The notes beneath the pieces were generated by a model. The model made no database searches, was not told where the DNA came from, and saw only the letters and a list, made by a program, of their open reading frames with translations. From contig QHWY01000230.1 of NCBI GenBank assembly GCA_003223875.1, positions 1-59,035 on the forward strand: 59,035 bases of DNA, given 5' to 3'. The position numbers were made by a program, and so were the translations under genes. This stretch comes from Acidobacteriota bacterium (GTDB taxonomy: Bacteria; Acidobacteriota; Terriglobia; 20CM-2-55-15). Shown here piece by piece: positions 15,324-23,536 of the stretch. The stretch's first letter is position 1. Each line of letters begins with the position of its first letter.

Positions 15324-15967
15324 TTTTCCGCCACCAACACGAGACGGAAGGGAAAGCTCCGATACACCCGCGCCGGCACTCCGGCGCGGTCGGCAACCTG
15401 TAACAACTCGCGCGGCCGGAATGAGCGCAGGACGGATACCGGCCCGTCATGTCTTACCATTGTGCTCTTGCTAAACGCCGCCGCAAGGGCGCGAATCGAC
15501 CAGTACGCGACGGGATGACGATACAAATCGTTCACCAGGACCAACTCCCTTGAAACGCGCCACATTTTTTCGAGCACACGCACACAGTTCGCCTCTGACA
15601 GATGATGAAAGAAAAGCGAAGCCATGACGACGTCGAAGGTGTTGTCGCGGAACGGCAGTTCCAACGCGTTGCCTGTAACCGGCCACGATTTGCGGGCAGA
15701 CTTCAGTCCTTTCGGATTCACATCCAAAACGACGATTTGCGCGGGTATCCGCCTAAGCAAGGCTTCACTCACATCGCAAGCGCCTGCCGCCACATCGAGC
15801 ACAAGCAAATTTGATTTATGCGGGAGAAATCGCTCGATCGCGCGTATGCCGCCCAATCGGCGATTAATGATCCCCAGCTCACGATAGGCCTCATCGAATT
15901 CAGAATCGGGCCGGCTGAGATCGTCCATGATCTCGGACAAGTCTGCCCGGCTGGAGAAGCTAGGCAT
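15320..15967 (-). CDS. Class I SAM-dependent methyltransferase
   Basis: A 215-residue Rossmann methyltransferase. The SAM-binding motif I is LLVLDVAAGACDVSEAL near residue 60. An acidic motif II follows (IVVLDVNPKGL), then FDVVMASLFFHHLSE, as in UbiE-type small-molecule methyltransferases. The ATG at 15967 overlaps the ketosynthase stop by 8 bases, and the stop overlaps the next start by 4, so all three genes are coupled. The substrate is unknown; a product of the adjacent ketosynthase is the simplest guess. Confidence 0.86.
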   Translation of the reverse strand: MPSFSSRADLSEIMDDLSRPDSEFDEAYRELGIINRRLGGIRAIERFLPHKSNLLVLDVAAGACDVSEALLRRIPAQIVVLDVNPKGLKSARKSWPVTGNALELPFRDNTFDVVMASLFFHHLSEANCVRVLEKMWRVSRELVLVNDLYRHPVAYWSIRALAAAFSKSTMVRHDGPVSVLRSFRPRELLQVADRAGVPARVYRSFPFRLVLVAEK

Positions 15968-17249
15968 TTCCAAGAACAAGAGCCGAGTTCTTTGAACCGA
16001 ATCCGATACAGTTGGCGAGCGCGTATCGCACACGCGCCTCTCGCGGAACGCGCGGCACGTAGTCGAGGTCGCATTCGGGATCGGGATGATCCAGATTCAA
16101 AGTTGGCGGGATGATGTCTTTTTTCATCGCGAAAAGGACCGCGCTGATTCCTGCCGCGCCGCTGGCGCCTTGAGGATGGCCAACCATAGACTTCGTCGCG
16201 CTCATGGGAATGTGGCCGGCGCGTTCCTTAAAGCAATGCTTGATGGCACGCGTCTCGATGCGGTCATTCAAAACCGTGGACGTGCCGTGAAGATTCACAT
16301 AACCGATATCGTCGATCGTCAAGCCGGCGTCCTCGATCGCCAGCGACATTGCGCGTGCGGGTTCGACACCGGATTCGTCGAGACGTACGCGATGATGGGC
16401 ATCACATGTCGAGCCATATCCCAGAATCTCGGCGTAAATGGGAGCCCCGCGGCTTCGTGCGGACGATTCGGTTTCCACAATGTAGATCCACGCTCCCTCG
16501 CCGAGTACAAATCCGTCGCGGTCCTTCGAAAATGGACGCGACCCCTGTGCCGGCCGGTCATTCCACGATTCAGTCAAGATTCGCATCAAACAGAAACCGG
16601 CGAGAATCCCGGGAGCGAGCGGCGCATCCACGCCACCGGTGATGGCGATGTCGGCATTCCCGTGGATCACCGCATCGCAGGCGTAGAACAAAGCGTCGGT
16701 GGAACTGGTACATCCGGTCGAAACGACGTGACTCGCTCCATGGAAACGAAATGCCATCGAGATTTCGCTGCTGAGCGTCCCGATGGTCGACGTGGGAATC
16801 GTGTAAACGCTCGCCTTTTTCGGTTCTCCTCGAAACCAGTGTTCGTATTGCCGCTCGGTAAACTCCAGACCGCCGCCGCCGCTGCCGAGCATCACGCTGA
16901 TCCGGCGCCGCTCCTCGACGGTCAATATTTCCGTATTGAGTTTCGCGTCCTCGAGTGCCTGCCGTGTCGCGGTGATGGCTAATGCGGCGGCGCGCGAAAC
17001 GTGAGGACGCTCTTTCACACGAAAGAAGTCATAGGGATCGACACCTTGGATTTCACCGGCAATTTGAACGGGAAAGGGCGCCGGATCGAAAGCGGTAATG
17101 CGCCGGACGCCGCTTCGAGCATTGCGGAATCCATCCCAAAGTTCGTCTCGCGAATTACCAAGTGGGGTCATGCAGCCGAAGCCGCTGACGACAATCCGAT
17201 CGCGGCGGGCGCTGCGGGTCCGTTTGAAAGACACACAGAAATCATACAC
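15960..17249 (-). CDS. Beta-ketoacyl synthase resembling type II PKS KS-alpha
   Basis: A 429-residue condensing enzyme with an intact Cys-His-His triad: C180 in VVSTGCTSSTDA, H321 in VNLHGTSTVLNDRIET and H358 in KSMVGHPQGASG, with K353. The STGCTS active-site context, the NDRxET motif and the PECDLDYVPR tail look more like KS-alpha of aromatic polyketide synthases than FabF. It probably performs decarboxylative Claisen condensation on ACP-bound chains. The start appears to be GTG at 17249, since an ATG at 17245 is out of frame. No chain-length factor or ACP is adjacent. A divergent FabF is the alternative. Confidence 0.88.
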   Translation of the reverse strand: MYDFCVSFKRTRSARRDRIVVSGFGCMTPLGNSRDELWDGFRNARSGVRRITAFDPAPFPVQIAGEIQGVDPYDFFRVKERPHVSRAAALAITATRQALEDAKLNTEILTVEERRRISVMLGSGGGGLEFTERQYEHWFRGEPKKASVYTIPTSTIGTLSSEISMAFRFHGASHVVSTGCTSSTDALFYACDAVIHGNADIAITGGVDAPLAPGILAGFCLMRILTESWNDRPAQGSRPFSKDRDGFVLGEGAWIYIVETESSARSRGAPIYAEILGYGSTCDAHHRVRLDESGVEPARAMSLAIEDAGLTIDDIGYVNLHGTSTVLNDRIETRAIKHCFKERAGHIPMSATKSMVGHPQGASGAAGISAVLFAMKKDIIPPTLNLDHPDPECDLDYVPRVPREARVRYALANCIGFGSKNSALVLGNA

Positions 17250-17301
17250 CGGCTATAAAGCCGTGAGCGTTTGTCGCCGATAACACAATTGGGAGACCAG
17301 T

Positions 17302-17484
17302 ATGGACATTCTTCCGGTGAACAACCTGACGAGGGTGGTCGATACCCGGCACGGCGAGGGCGAACAACCTCAACGGCGGCAACCACACCGAAAACGAGAG
17401 AAGATCACCCCAGCCTCGCCGATCTATACACCCGACGGTCATCTCGAAGAGGACCAAGGGTCGAAAATCGACGTCATCGCCTGA
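17302..17484 (+). CDS. Small hypothetical protein (60 aa)
   Basis: A 60-residue polar protein starting MDILPVNNLTRVV and ending EDQGSKIDVIA, with a basic middle. GGGAG lies 8 bases before the ATG, a good ribosome-binding site. It sits between the divergent ketosynthase and the thioredoxin gene. It has no signal peptide, membrane helix or cysteine, and no phosphopantetheine-type DSL motif, so it is not an ACP. Function unknown; it could be a chance ORF. Confidence 0.4.
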   Translation: MDILPVNNLTRVVDTRHGEGEQPQRRQPHRKREKITPASPIYTPDGHLEEDQGSKIDVIA

Positions 17485-17494
17485 GCCTAAGCGG

Positions 17495-17580
17495 AATAGC
17501 CACAAAAAGGCACAAAATTTCATAAGATGGTTCCGGTTTCATTTCGTCTTTTGTGTCTCTTGTGCCTTTTTCTGGCCATT
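17495..17580. repeat. AATAGCCACAAAAAGG inverted repeat
   Basis: Left arm AATAGCCACAAAAAGGCACA, right arm TTGTGCCTTTTTCTGGCCAT: a more degenerate copy of the intergenic repeat at 9767 and 11167. It separates the small ORF from the thioredoxin promoter. Confidence 0.65.
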
Positions 17581-17586
17581 CCTCTT

Positions 17587-17625
17587 TTGCGATTCCTCGC
17601 CGCTACTGTAAAATTTTTGGGGAGG
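17587..17625 (+). promoter_or_regulatory. Sigma-70-like promoter and strong RBS for thioredoxin/purA
   Basis: TTGCGA at 17587-17592, a 16-bp spacer and TAAAAT at 17609-17614 make a reasonable housekeeping promoter. GGGGAGG at 17619-17625 lies 4 bases before the thioredoxin ATG at 17630. Some of the spacing is short, so the leader would be only a few bases before the RBS. Confidence 0.45.
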
Positions 17626-17629
17626 ATTC

Positions 17630-17956
17630 ATGGGCGAAAATACGATCGAGATCACGGATTCCAACTTTGAATCGGAAGTTGTGAAGTCGAGCACACCGGT
17701 GCTGGTGGACTTCTGGGCAGCTTGGTGTGCTCCATGCCGTGCTTTAGCTCCCACCATCGACTCCATCGCCACCGAATACAAGGGCCGCGTCAAAGTAGGC
17801 AAACTCGATGTCGACGCAAACGGTTCGACTGCCGCACGTTTTAGTATTCGAGGTATCCCAACCCTCCTGGTCATCAAAGACGGTCAAGTGAAAGAACAGA
17901 TCGTCGGCGCTGTCGAAAAAAGCGTGATCACCAAAGCTCTCGACAAACACCTCTAG
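17630..17956 (+). CDS. trxA: Thioredoxin
   Basis: A 108-residue classical thioredoxin: general cytoplasmic disulfide reductase. The active site is FWAAWCAPCRALAPT near residues 27-41, the buried Asp is in KVGKLDVDAN, and the cis-Pro is in IRGIPTLLVIKDG. A very strong RBS precedes it. Its TAG stop shares one base with the GTG start of purA, so the two are translationally coupled. Confidence 0.95.
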   Translation: MGENTIEITDSNFESEVVKSSTPVLVDFWAAWCAPCRALAPTIDSIATEYKGRVKVGKLDVDANGSTAARFSIRGIPTLLVIKDGQVKEQIVGAVEKSVITKALDKHL

Positions 17957-19236
17957 TGAAAAAGAATCTCGCAGTCGTCGGCATCCAATGGGGTGACGAA
18001 GGAAAGGGTAAGATCGTCGATATCCTGTCGGAAGGATTCGACTGCGTCGCCCGATACCAGGGCGGTCACAATGCAGGCCACACGGTCAGTTTTGGGAATC
18101 GCCGCCACGTCTTGCACTTGATCCCTTCCGGAATTTTTCAGCCGAAAGTGACGTGCGTTATCGGTTGTGGAGTGGTTCTCGATCCTCTCGCGCTCATCGA
18201 GGAATCTCAAGCGATCGAGAAGGCCCTGTCGATTCAAATGCAAGGCCGCCTGTTCGTCTCCAATCGCTGCCATCTGATTTTGCCGTATCACCGCGTGCTC
18301 GAAGCCGCCATCGAGAAGCAACTCGGCGAGCGCCGTATCGGCACGACATCGCGTGGCATCGGTCCCGCATACGAAGACAAAATGGGACGCCGGGGCCTTC
18401 GCGTCTGCGATTTGATGACTCCGGAAACACTCCGGGAAAAGATTGCCGCACTCGTGGCTGAAAAGAACCGAGTGCTCGAAGCGTTGAAATATCCGCAGAC
18501 CATCGATCCGGATCCGATCTGCGACTCCTACACCCGCTTCGGCGAAACGATGAAAAGCTTCGTCTGCGACACGTCGGCCTTGCTGAATAAATTGGTCCGC
18601 GAGGGAAAAAGCATTCTCTTTGAAGGCGCTCAGGGCACCCTGCTCGACATCGACCACGGAACGTTTCCGTATGTCACCTCATCGAACGCGGCGGCCGGTG
18701 GCGTAGCGGCCGGCACCGGTATTTCACCAAAACACGTGCACAGAATCCTGGGGATATGCAAAGCGTATGCGACACGAGTGGGCGGCGGGCCATTTCCCAC
18801 CGAGTCGGTCGAGCCGGCCGGCGACCAACTTCGCATCCGAGGAAACGAATATGGCTCGACGACCGGGCGGCCGCGCCGTTGCGGTTGGTTTGATGGTCCG
18901 GCAGCGCGCTACGCGACGATGATCAATGCGCTCGACTCCGTCGCCGTCACAAAGATCGATGTGCTCGACGCGTTTGGTGAAATTCCGTTCTGCACGGAAT
19001 ACAAATACAAAGGATCCATCTTGACGGAATTTCCGGCCGATGCCGCGATTCTCGGTGCTGTCGAACCGGTTTATAAAAGGTTGCGCGGCTGGCAGACGGC
19101 AACCGCGGGCATCAAAGAATGGGCGAAGTTGCCGGCAGCCGCGCAGGACTATCTGAAATTCCTTTCGGACTACTTGGAAGTGCCGGTGAGTATGGTATCC
19201 ACCGGTGCCTCGCGGGAGGAGACGATCCGTTTGTAA
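17956..19236 (+). CDS. purA: Adenylosuccinate synthetase
   Basis: Joins IMP and aspartate with GTP to form adenylosuccinate, the first committed step to AMP. 426 residues, normal length. Motifs: the P-loop QWGDEGKGKIVD at 12-23, the GGHNAGHTV segment with the catalytic His, GTTSRGIGPAYEDK near 130, and the C-terminal VSTGASREETI. It starts with GTG overlapping the thioredoxin stop. Its 3' end is followed by a CACAAAA-type repeat shared with the convergent MFS gene. Confidence 0.97.
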   Translation: MKKNLAVVGIQWGDEGKGKIVDILSEGFDCVARYQGGHNAGHTVSFGNRRHVLHLIPSGIFQPKVTCVIGCGVVLDPLALIEESQAIEKALSIQMQGRLFVSNRCHLILPYHRVLEAAIEKQLGERRIGTTSRGIGPAYEDKMGRRGLRVCDLMTPETLREKIAALVAEKNRVLEALKYPQTIDPDPICDSYTRFGETMKSFVCDTSALLNKLVREGKSILFEGAQGTLLDIDHGTFPYVTSSNAAAGGVAAGTGISPKHVHRILGICKAYATRVGGGPFPTESVEPAGDQLRIRGNEYGSTTGRPRRCGWFDGPAARYATMINALDSVAVTKIDVLDAFGEIPFCTEYKYKGSILTEFPADAAILGAVEPVYKRLRGWQTATAGIKEWAKLPAAAQDYLKFLSDYLEVPVSMVSTGASREETIRL

Positions 19237-19245
19237 AAGGGGAAG

Positions 19246-19338
19246 GTACACAAAAGGCACAAACGGAAGCCCGAAAAAGCACAAAAAGCCCCAATTTCTT
19301 TGTGCCTTTTTGTGATCTTCATTGTGCCTTTTGTGGTT
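19246..19338. repeat. CACAAAAGGCACAAA-type inverted repeat
   Basis: Left arm TACACAAAAGGCACAAACGG with a nested AAGCACAAAAAGCC; right arm TTTGTGCCTTTTTGTGATC then CATTGTGCCTTTTGTGG. It lies between the convergent ends of purA and the MFS transporter and overlaps the MFS C-terminal codons. A bidirectional terminator is likely (inferred). Confidence 0.65.
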
Positions 19339-20566
19339 CGCTCCGACCGAAAATCACGCCCTTCTTCTCCGGCCCTAGCGACACCACAACCGCTGTACTC
19401 GCAAACACCACCAACGCTGTCAGAGCCATTGCATTAGAGTAGCTGGTCGCGCTACCGAACAGCGCTTGCAGATAGGTGATGCTGCCGGCCAGCAGTATTC
19501 CACACTGATAAGCGAAGCCCGGCATGAATCCGCGGATCTGATCCGGCACGAGTTCCGAGATGTGCGCGGGCACAACGCCCCATGCGCCGTGCACGCCGAA
19601 TTGAATGAAAAACCCGCCCAGCGCCAGCATCGCAGTCGTCGGAGAGAATACCCAGAGCGGAATCACAAGCACCGCCAGGCCCAGACCACAGGCAATGGAA
19701 CGCCGCCTTCCGAAACGATCTGAAGTGAGAGCCACAAGAACACCGCCAACAAGAGCGCCAAGATTTGCAATCATCGTCATCACTGCGGCACCCCCGGCGG
19801 AGAATCCCCGCTGTGTTTTCAGGAATGTCGGATACATGTCTTGCGTGCCGTGACCACAAAAACCCATGAACGTGAGGAAAATTACGAGATAAATAAAGAC
19901 CCGCAGATTCGATCGGATCGTGCCCCACAATGCACTCCACTCGTTGCGATGTGTCCGCTCCCACACTTCCGACTCCTTCACTTTCGTGCGGATGAACAAC
20001 GCAAGCAGCGCGGGCGCGCCACCTACAAAGAACAGGGCGCGCCAGCCGAAGTGCGGAACGATGAGGAAGTAGGCAATGGAGGCCAACAAATTTCCAGTGG
20101 TGTAGCCCTGCTGCAAGATTCCGGAGAGCAGGCCGCGCCATTTAGGCGAGATCTTCTCCATGACGAGAGATGTGCCCGCTCCCCATTCACCGCCCATCGC
20201 AATGCCGAAAAGCGCGCGCACAATGAGAAACGTCGTGAAGTTGGGGGCCAGCCCTGATGCGATCGACAAAACCGAAAAGGCGATCACGTCGATGATCAGC
20301 GGCTTGCGCCGGCCGTACTTGTCCGACATCAGGCCAAACAGAAATGCACCGACGGGCCGGAACGCCAGTGTGATGGTGATCGTCAATGCGACCTCAGCAT
20401 TCGTGCGGCCGAATTCCTTCGCAATCTCGGTCAGCACCATCACGACAACAAAGTAATCGAAAGAATCGAGCGTCCAGCCGATCGTGGAAGCAAGAACCGC
20501 GTTCCAGTTATCCCGGGTTTGCGCCCGCGACAATGTTTGCGGCGCGCTGGCTACTGCTGATGACAT
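19319..20566 (-). CDS. MFS transporter, SHS/lactate-sialic acid type
   Basis: A roughly 415-residue 12-helix major facilitator with the cytoplasmic-loop signature GLMSDKYGRRKPLIIDV after helix 2 and a second copy (TSDRFGRRRSIACG) after helix 8. The start region DNWNAVLASTIGWTLDSFDYF is typical of the sialate:H+ symporter/lactate transporter group. It probably takes up an organic acid by proton symport. The ATG at 20566 shares a base with the upstream stop (TGATG); a GTG start one codon earlier is also possible. Third gene of the PQQ-dehydrogenase operon. The C-terminus (SEPQKAQ) is repeat-encoded. Confidence 0.88.
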   Translation of the reverse strand: MSSAVASAPQTLSRAQTRDNWNAVLASTIGWTLDSFDYFVVVMVLTEIAKEFGRTNAEVALTITITLAFRPVGAFLFGLMSDKYGRRKPLIIDVIAFSVLSIASGLAPNFTTFLIVRALFGIAMGGEWGAGTSLVMEKISPKWRGLLSGILQQGYTTGNLLASIAYFLIVPHFGWRALFFVGGAPALLALFIRTKVKESEVWERTHRNEWSALWGTIRSNLRVFIYLVIFLTFMGFCGHGTQDMYPTFLKTQRGFSAGGAAVMTMIANLGALVGGVLVALTSDRFGRRRSIACGLGLAVLVIPLWVFSPTTAMLALGGFFIQFGVHGAWGVVPAHISELVPDQIRGFMPGFAYQCGILLAGSITYLQALFGSATSYSNAMALTALVVFASTAVVVSLGPEKKGVIFGRSEPQKAQ

Positions 20567-21657
20567 CACAATCCCGGTTTGTAGGTCTTGCTGAAGCCGT
20601 TCCGCGTATTGACGACTGTAAACGTTCCGTCCTGTTGCGCCGAGATCTTAATCCAGTAGGCTGTGCCGTTATGGGCGGGCGGTGGAGGCGTATTCGGTCC
20701 CGCCTGCGGCGCGGGTATCGGAGCAACCGGCATCGCGGAAGACGCTTCATCGATCCCGTTGGCGATGAAGAGCCCCGGAACGGTGTATTCCTGACCACTC
20801 AATTGCGAGAAGTGGATTTGCCAGAGGTCTTCAAGACCGGGGGAAGAATGCACGGTTTTCATCACCTCCGGCTCACCGCCTTTCCGCGTTCCGTTGTTCA
20901 TAACGGCGACTCGCGGGTGAAGCGCATGGACAATCACTGCCGAATTGGATGTCGCCTGACCGTGATGAAGTCCCAAAAGGACGTCCACCGTGCCGATGCG
21001 ATTCGTTGGACACATCAGCTCAAATTCCTTGTTCTTGGTCAGATCGCCTAAATGGATCGTGCGAAACTTCCCGAACGTAACGTGAGTGCCGACCGATTGT
21101 GGATCTTCCGCATTGTTCTCGCCGGGCTTGAAATTAGCGCAGTACGGGTTTCGCCCACCAGCTCCCGGCAGCGCGTTCTTGATCAGCTGGCCGGCAGAGG
21201 TCACAATGCGCGCATCAAAACCACTGATCGCCAGCTTATCCCCCGGTTTTGCAACCGTATGTTTGGCCTTCGCCACAATTACCGGATATGTCTTTTCCAG
21301 GAAGTCGTCCGCCAACTGGCCCGGCTGAACATTCGGGCCGTGATCGATGAATTCTCGAATCGGAACCTTCGAAGCGAGTTCGGCCAATCCTCCAAAGTGA
21401 TCGCCATGCCAATGAGTGATGATCAGATGATCGATTTGCTGAAGTCCCGCATCCTTGACGGCCGCCGCGATACGGCCTGCATCGCGAGGAGCCGCTGCGC
21501 CCGCATTTCCCGTATCGATCAGGAGCGATTCGCCCGACGGCGAAACGAAAAGCGTTGCGTTCCCCCCTTCTACATCGATGACATAAATCTCGAGATTCTT
21601 TGAGGCGGCAAAGACGCTGACGGAGAGAAGCAAAACAGTGGCAATCAATATACGCAT
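20566..21657 (-). CDS. Exported metallo-beta-lactamase-fold hydrolase
   Basis: A 363-residue protein with a signal peptide (MRILIATVLLLSVSVFAAS) and an MBL fold. LIITHWHGDHFGGL near residue 80 is the HxHxDH zinc motif. HLGDLTKNKEFELM and LGLHHGQATSNSA supply further metal ligands. The arrangement resembles ComEC/Rec2-type competence hydrolases rather than antibiotic-degrading enzymes. A strong RBS (AGGAGGTCAC) lies before the ATG. It is 18 bases downstream of the PQQ dehydrogenase and coupled to the MFS gene. A periplasmic hydrolase on the same substrate pathway is inferred. Confidence 0.84.
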   Translation of the reverse strand: MRILIATVLLLSVSVFAASKNLEIYVIDVEGGNATLFVSPSGESLLIDTGNAGAAAPRDAGRIAAAVKDAGLQQIDHLIITHWHGDHFGGLAELASKVPIREFIDHGPNVQPGQLADDFLEKTYPVIVAKAKHTVAKPGDKLAISGFDARIVTSAGQLIKNALPGAGGRNPYCANFKPGENNAEDPQSVGTHVTFGKFRTIHLGDLTKNKEFELMCPTNRIGTVDVLLGLHHGQATSNSAVIVHALHPRVAVMNNGTRKGGEPEVMKTVHSSPGLEDLWQIHFSQLSGQEYTVPGLFIANGIDEASSAMPVAPIPAPQAGPNTPPPPAHNGTAYWIKISAQQDGTFTVVNTRNGFSKTYKPGL

Positions 21658-21675
21658 CGTGACCTCCTACAATAA

Positions 21676-23421
21676 CTACTTAACCGCGAACACCCAGACT
21701 GCGCCGCCCTGCGGAACTTCCGGAAATTCCCCAGGGCGCGCGCGGTTCAGGACCCCTTGCATCGCGACGGCATCAACCCCCCAACCGGACTGGACCGCGA
21801 TGTATTGCTTGCCGTCCACCATAAACGACACGGGCTGGCCGGTAATGCCGGAGTTCGTTGGGAACTGCCATAAGAGCTTGCCGTTCTTCGCGTCGAATGC
21901 GTGGAACATCCGATCGTTGGTGCCTCCTGTAAATACAAGCCCGCCGGCTGTCGCCAGCATTGGTCCCCAGTTCATCGACGCCGGGTACATGTGTGTCCAC
22001 ACTTTTCTGCCGGTGTCGATGTCCCATGCCTGAACCTCGCCAATGTGATCCGCGCCCGGAACGAGGTACGTCGTATTTCGCGCGCCGATGAATCGGCTGC
22101 CGGGCGTGTACGGAACCTCCTCGTCTCCGATCAACGTCCCGCAAAGATTCTCGTTGGCGGGAATGTAGATCATTCGTGTCTTCGGACTGAATGCGATCGG
22201 CGGCCAGTTCTTGCCGCCCCAAAGTGAAGGACAGAAATCCGCCAGCTTGCCGGTTCCCGGCTTTCGCGCGGGATCAACGTCGGGCCTGCCAGTCTCTGGA
22301 TCAAGGCTCTTGAACACGTTTTGATGAACGAAGGGCTTGCCTTCGACGAAACTGATGCGGCCACTGGAGCGCTCGAGGAACCAAAGATACCCATCGCGGG
22401 CGACATCGATCAAACCCTTGTACATTCTGCTGCCGCGTTTAAAGTCCACGAGGATTGGCGGAGAGACCTCATCCCAATCCCAGGATTCGTTTGGATTGTA
22501 TTGGTAGTGACCTTTAATCTGGCCTGTAGCCGAGTCCACCGCGATTGTTGACGCGGTGTAGAGATTGTCGCCTGGACGCTTGTCGCCGATCCATGAACCG
22601 CCATTTCCCGTTCCCACAAAAAGCAAATTCGTCTCGGGATCGTAATTGGGAGTCACCCAAACCGAGCCGCCGCCATTCTTCCATTGATCGCCTTTCGGCC
22701 AGGTTTCGCTGCCTGGCTCTCCCGGCGCGGGCACCGTGAAGGTCCTCCACAATTCCTTGCCTGTATCGGCATCGAACGCAGCAATGAAGCCACGAATGCC
22801 AAACTCTCCACCGGATGCACCCACGAAAACTTTTCCGTCGGCGGCGAGCGGTGCCATCGTGGTGTAGTAGCCGTTCTTGTTTTCTTCAACCTTGGCAGTC
22901 CAGACTTCTTTTCCTGTCTTCGCGTCGATGGCAACAAGCAACGCCTCGCCGACGGCGAAGAACACTTTGTCTCCATAAAGCGCGAGACCGCGCGTTGTCT
23001 GATGCGGCACAAGTGCGCCTTCAGCCGGTGGTCTTCGGTAACGCCAGAGCAGCTTACCGGTCTTGGCCTCGATCGCAATAACTTGATTGCCGGGCGTGGC
23101 AATAAACATCACACCGTTGTTGACGATTGGCGGAGCTTCGTGCCCATTAACCATGCCTGTTGAAAATTCCCAAACCGGAAATAGCTTCTCGACATTCTTC
23201 GTCGTGATCTGCTCCAGAGGACTGTATCCCCAGCCATCATACGTGCGGCGTACCGTCAACCAGTTGCCGTCCTCCGGTTTCTTAAGACGATCGGGGGTGA
23301 CTGGCTTGTAATTCTCCAGGATCGGCGGCATGGGAACCGCCGGTTGGGCGGGTTGTTGTTGCTCCGCGGCCATCGTTCCCGCAAGCACAAAGAGTGCGAT
23401 GGTTACTCGAATGATGGGCAT
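21676..23421 (-). CDS. PQQ-dependent (quinoprotein) dehydrogenase, periplasmic
   Basis: A 581-residue secreted eight-bladed propeller. The chosen start (ATG 23421, GGAGGTCTC before it) gives a signal peptide MPIIRVTIALFVLAGTMAAE. Blade motifs such as AIEAKTGKLLWRYRR, AIDAKTGKEVWTAKV and AFDADTGKELWRTF match the PQQ tryptophan-docking repeats. YNPNESWDWDEVSPP holds the catalytic Asp and Ca-binding region. It oxidises an alcohol or sugar and passes electrons to the respiratory chain; no fused cytochrome c domain and no vicinal Cys pair are obvious. It leads an operon with the MBL hydrolase and MFS transporter. Confidence 0.92.
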   Translation of the reverse strand: MPIIRVTIALFVLAGTMAAEQQQPAQPAVPMPPILENYKPVTPDRLKKPEDGNWLTVRRTYDGWGYSPLEQITTKNVEKLFPVWEFSTGMVNGHEAPPIVNNGVMFIATPGNQVIAIEAKTGKLLWRYRRPPAEGALVPHQTTRGLALYGDKVFFAVGEALLVAIDAKTGKEVWTAKVEENKNGYYTTMAPLAADGKVFVGASGGEFGIRGFIAAFDADTGKELWRTFTVPAPGEPGSETWPKGDQWKNGGGSVWVTPNYDPETNLLFVGTGNGGSWIGDKRPGDNLYTASTIAVDSATGQIKGHYQYNPNESWDWDEVSPPILVDFKRGSRMYKGLIDVARDGYLWFLERSSGRISFVEGKPFVHQNVFKSLDPETGRPDVDPARKPGTGKLADFCPSLWGGKNWPPIAFSPKTRMIYIPANENLCGTLIGDEEVPYTPGSRFIGARNTTYLVPGADHIGEVQAWDIDTGRKVWTHMYPASMNWGPMLATAGGLVFTGGTNDRMFHAFDAKNGKLLWQFPTNSGITGQPVSFMVDGKQYIAVQSGWGVDAVAMQGVLNRARPGEFPEVPQGGAVWVFAVK

Positions 23422-23437
23422 GAGACCTCCCCATATA

Positions 23438-23506
23438 CTGTAGCGGCGCTCTATGAGCGCCGGCAATCCACTCTGCATTGTCGGCGGTCACAGACCGACG
23501 CTACAG
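23438..23506. repeat. CTGTAGCGGCG palindromic core repeat in a divergent promoter region
   Basis: CTGTAGCGGCGCTCTATGAG at the left and GTCACAGACCGACGCTACAG at the right form a large imperfect palindrome. It occupies most of the 115-bp gap between the divergent PQQ dehydrogenase and GT39 genes, so it must lie within or next to their promoters. It lacks the outer terminal repeats seen in other copies. Confidence 0.7.
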
Positions 23507-23536
23507 ATCAATGCTGAAGGCTAGAATCTTCGCACG

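Noticed and set aside
17302..17484. Acyl carrier protein for the ketosynthase cluster
   Set aside because: The small ORF lacks a DSL-type phosphopantetheine site and is not helical enough; kept only as a hypothetical protein.
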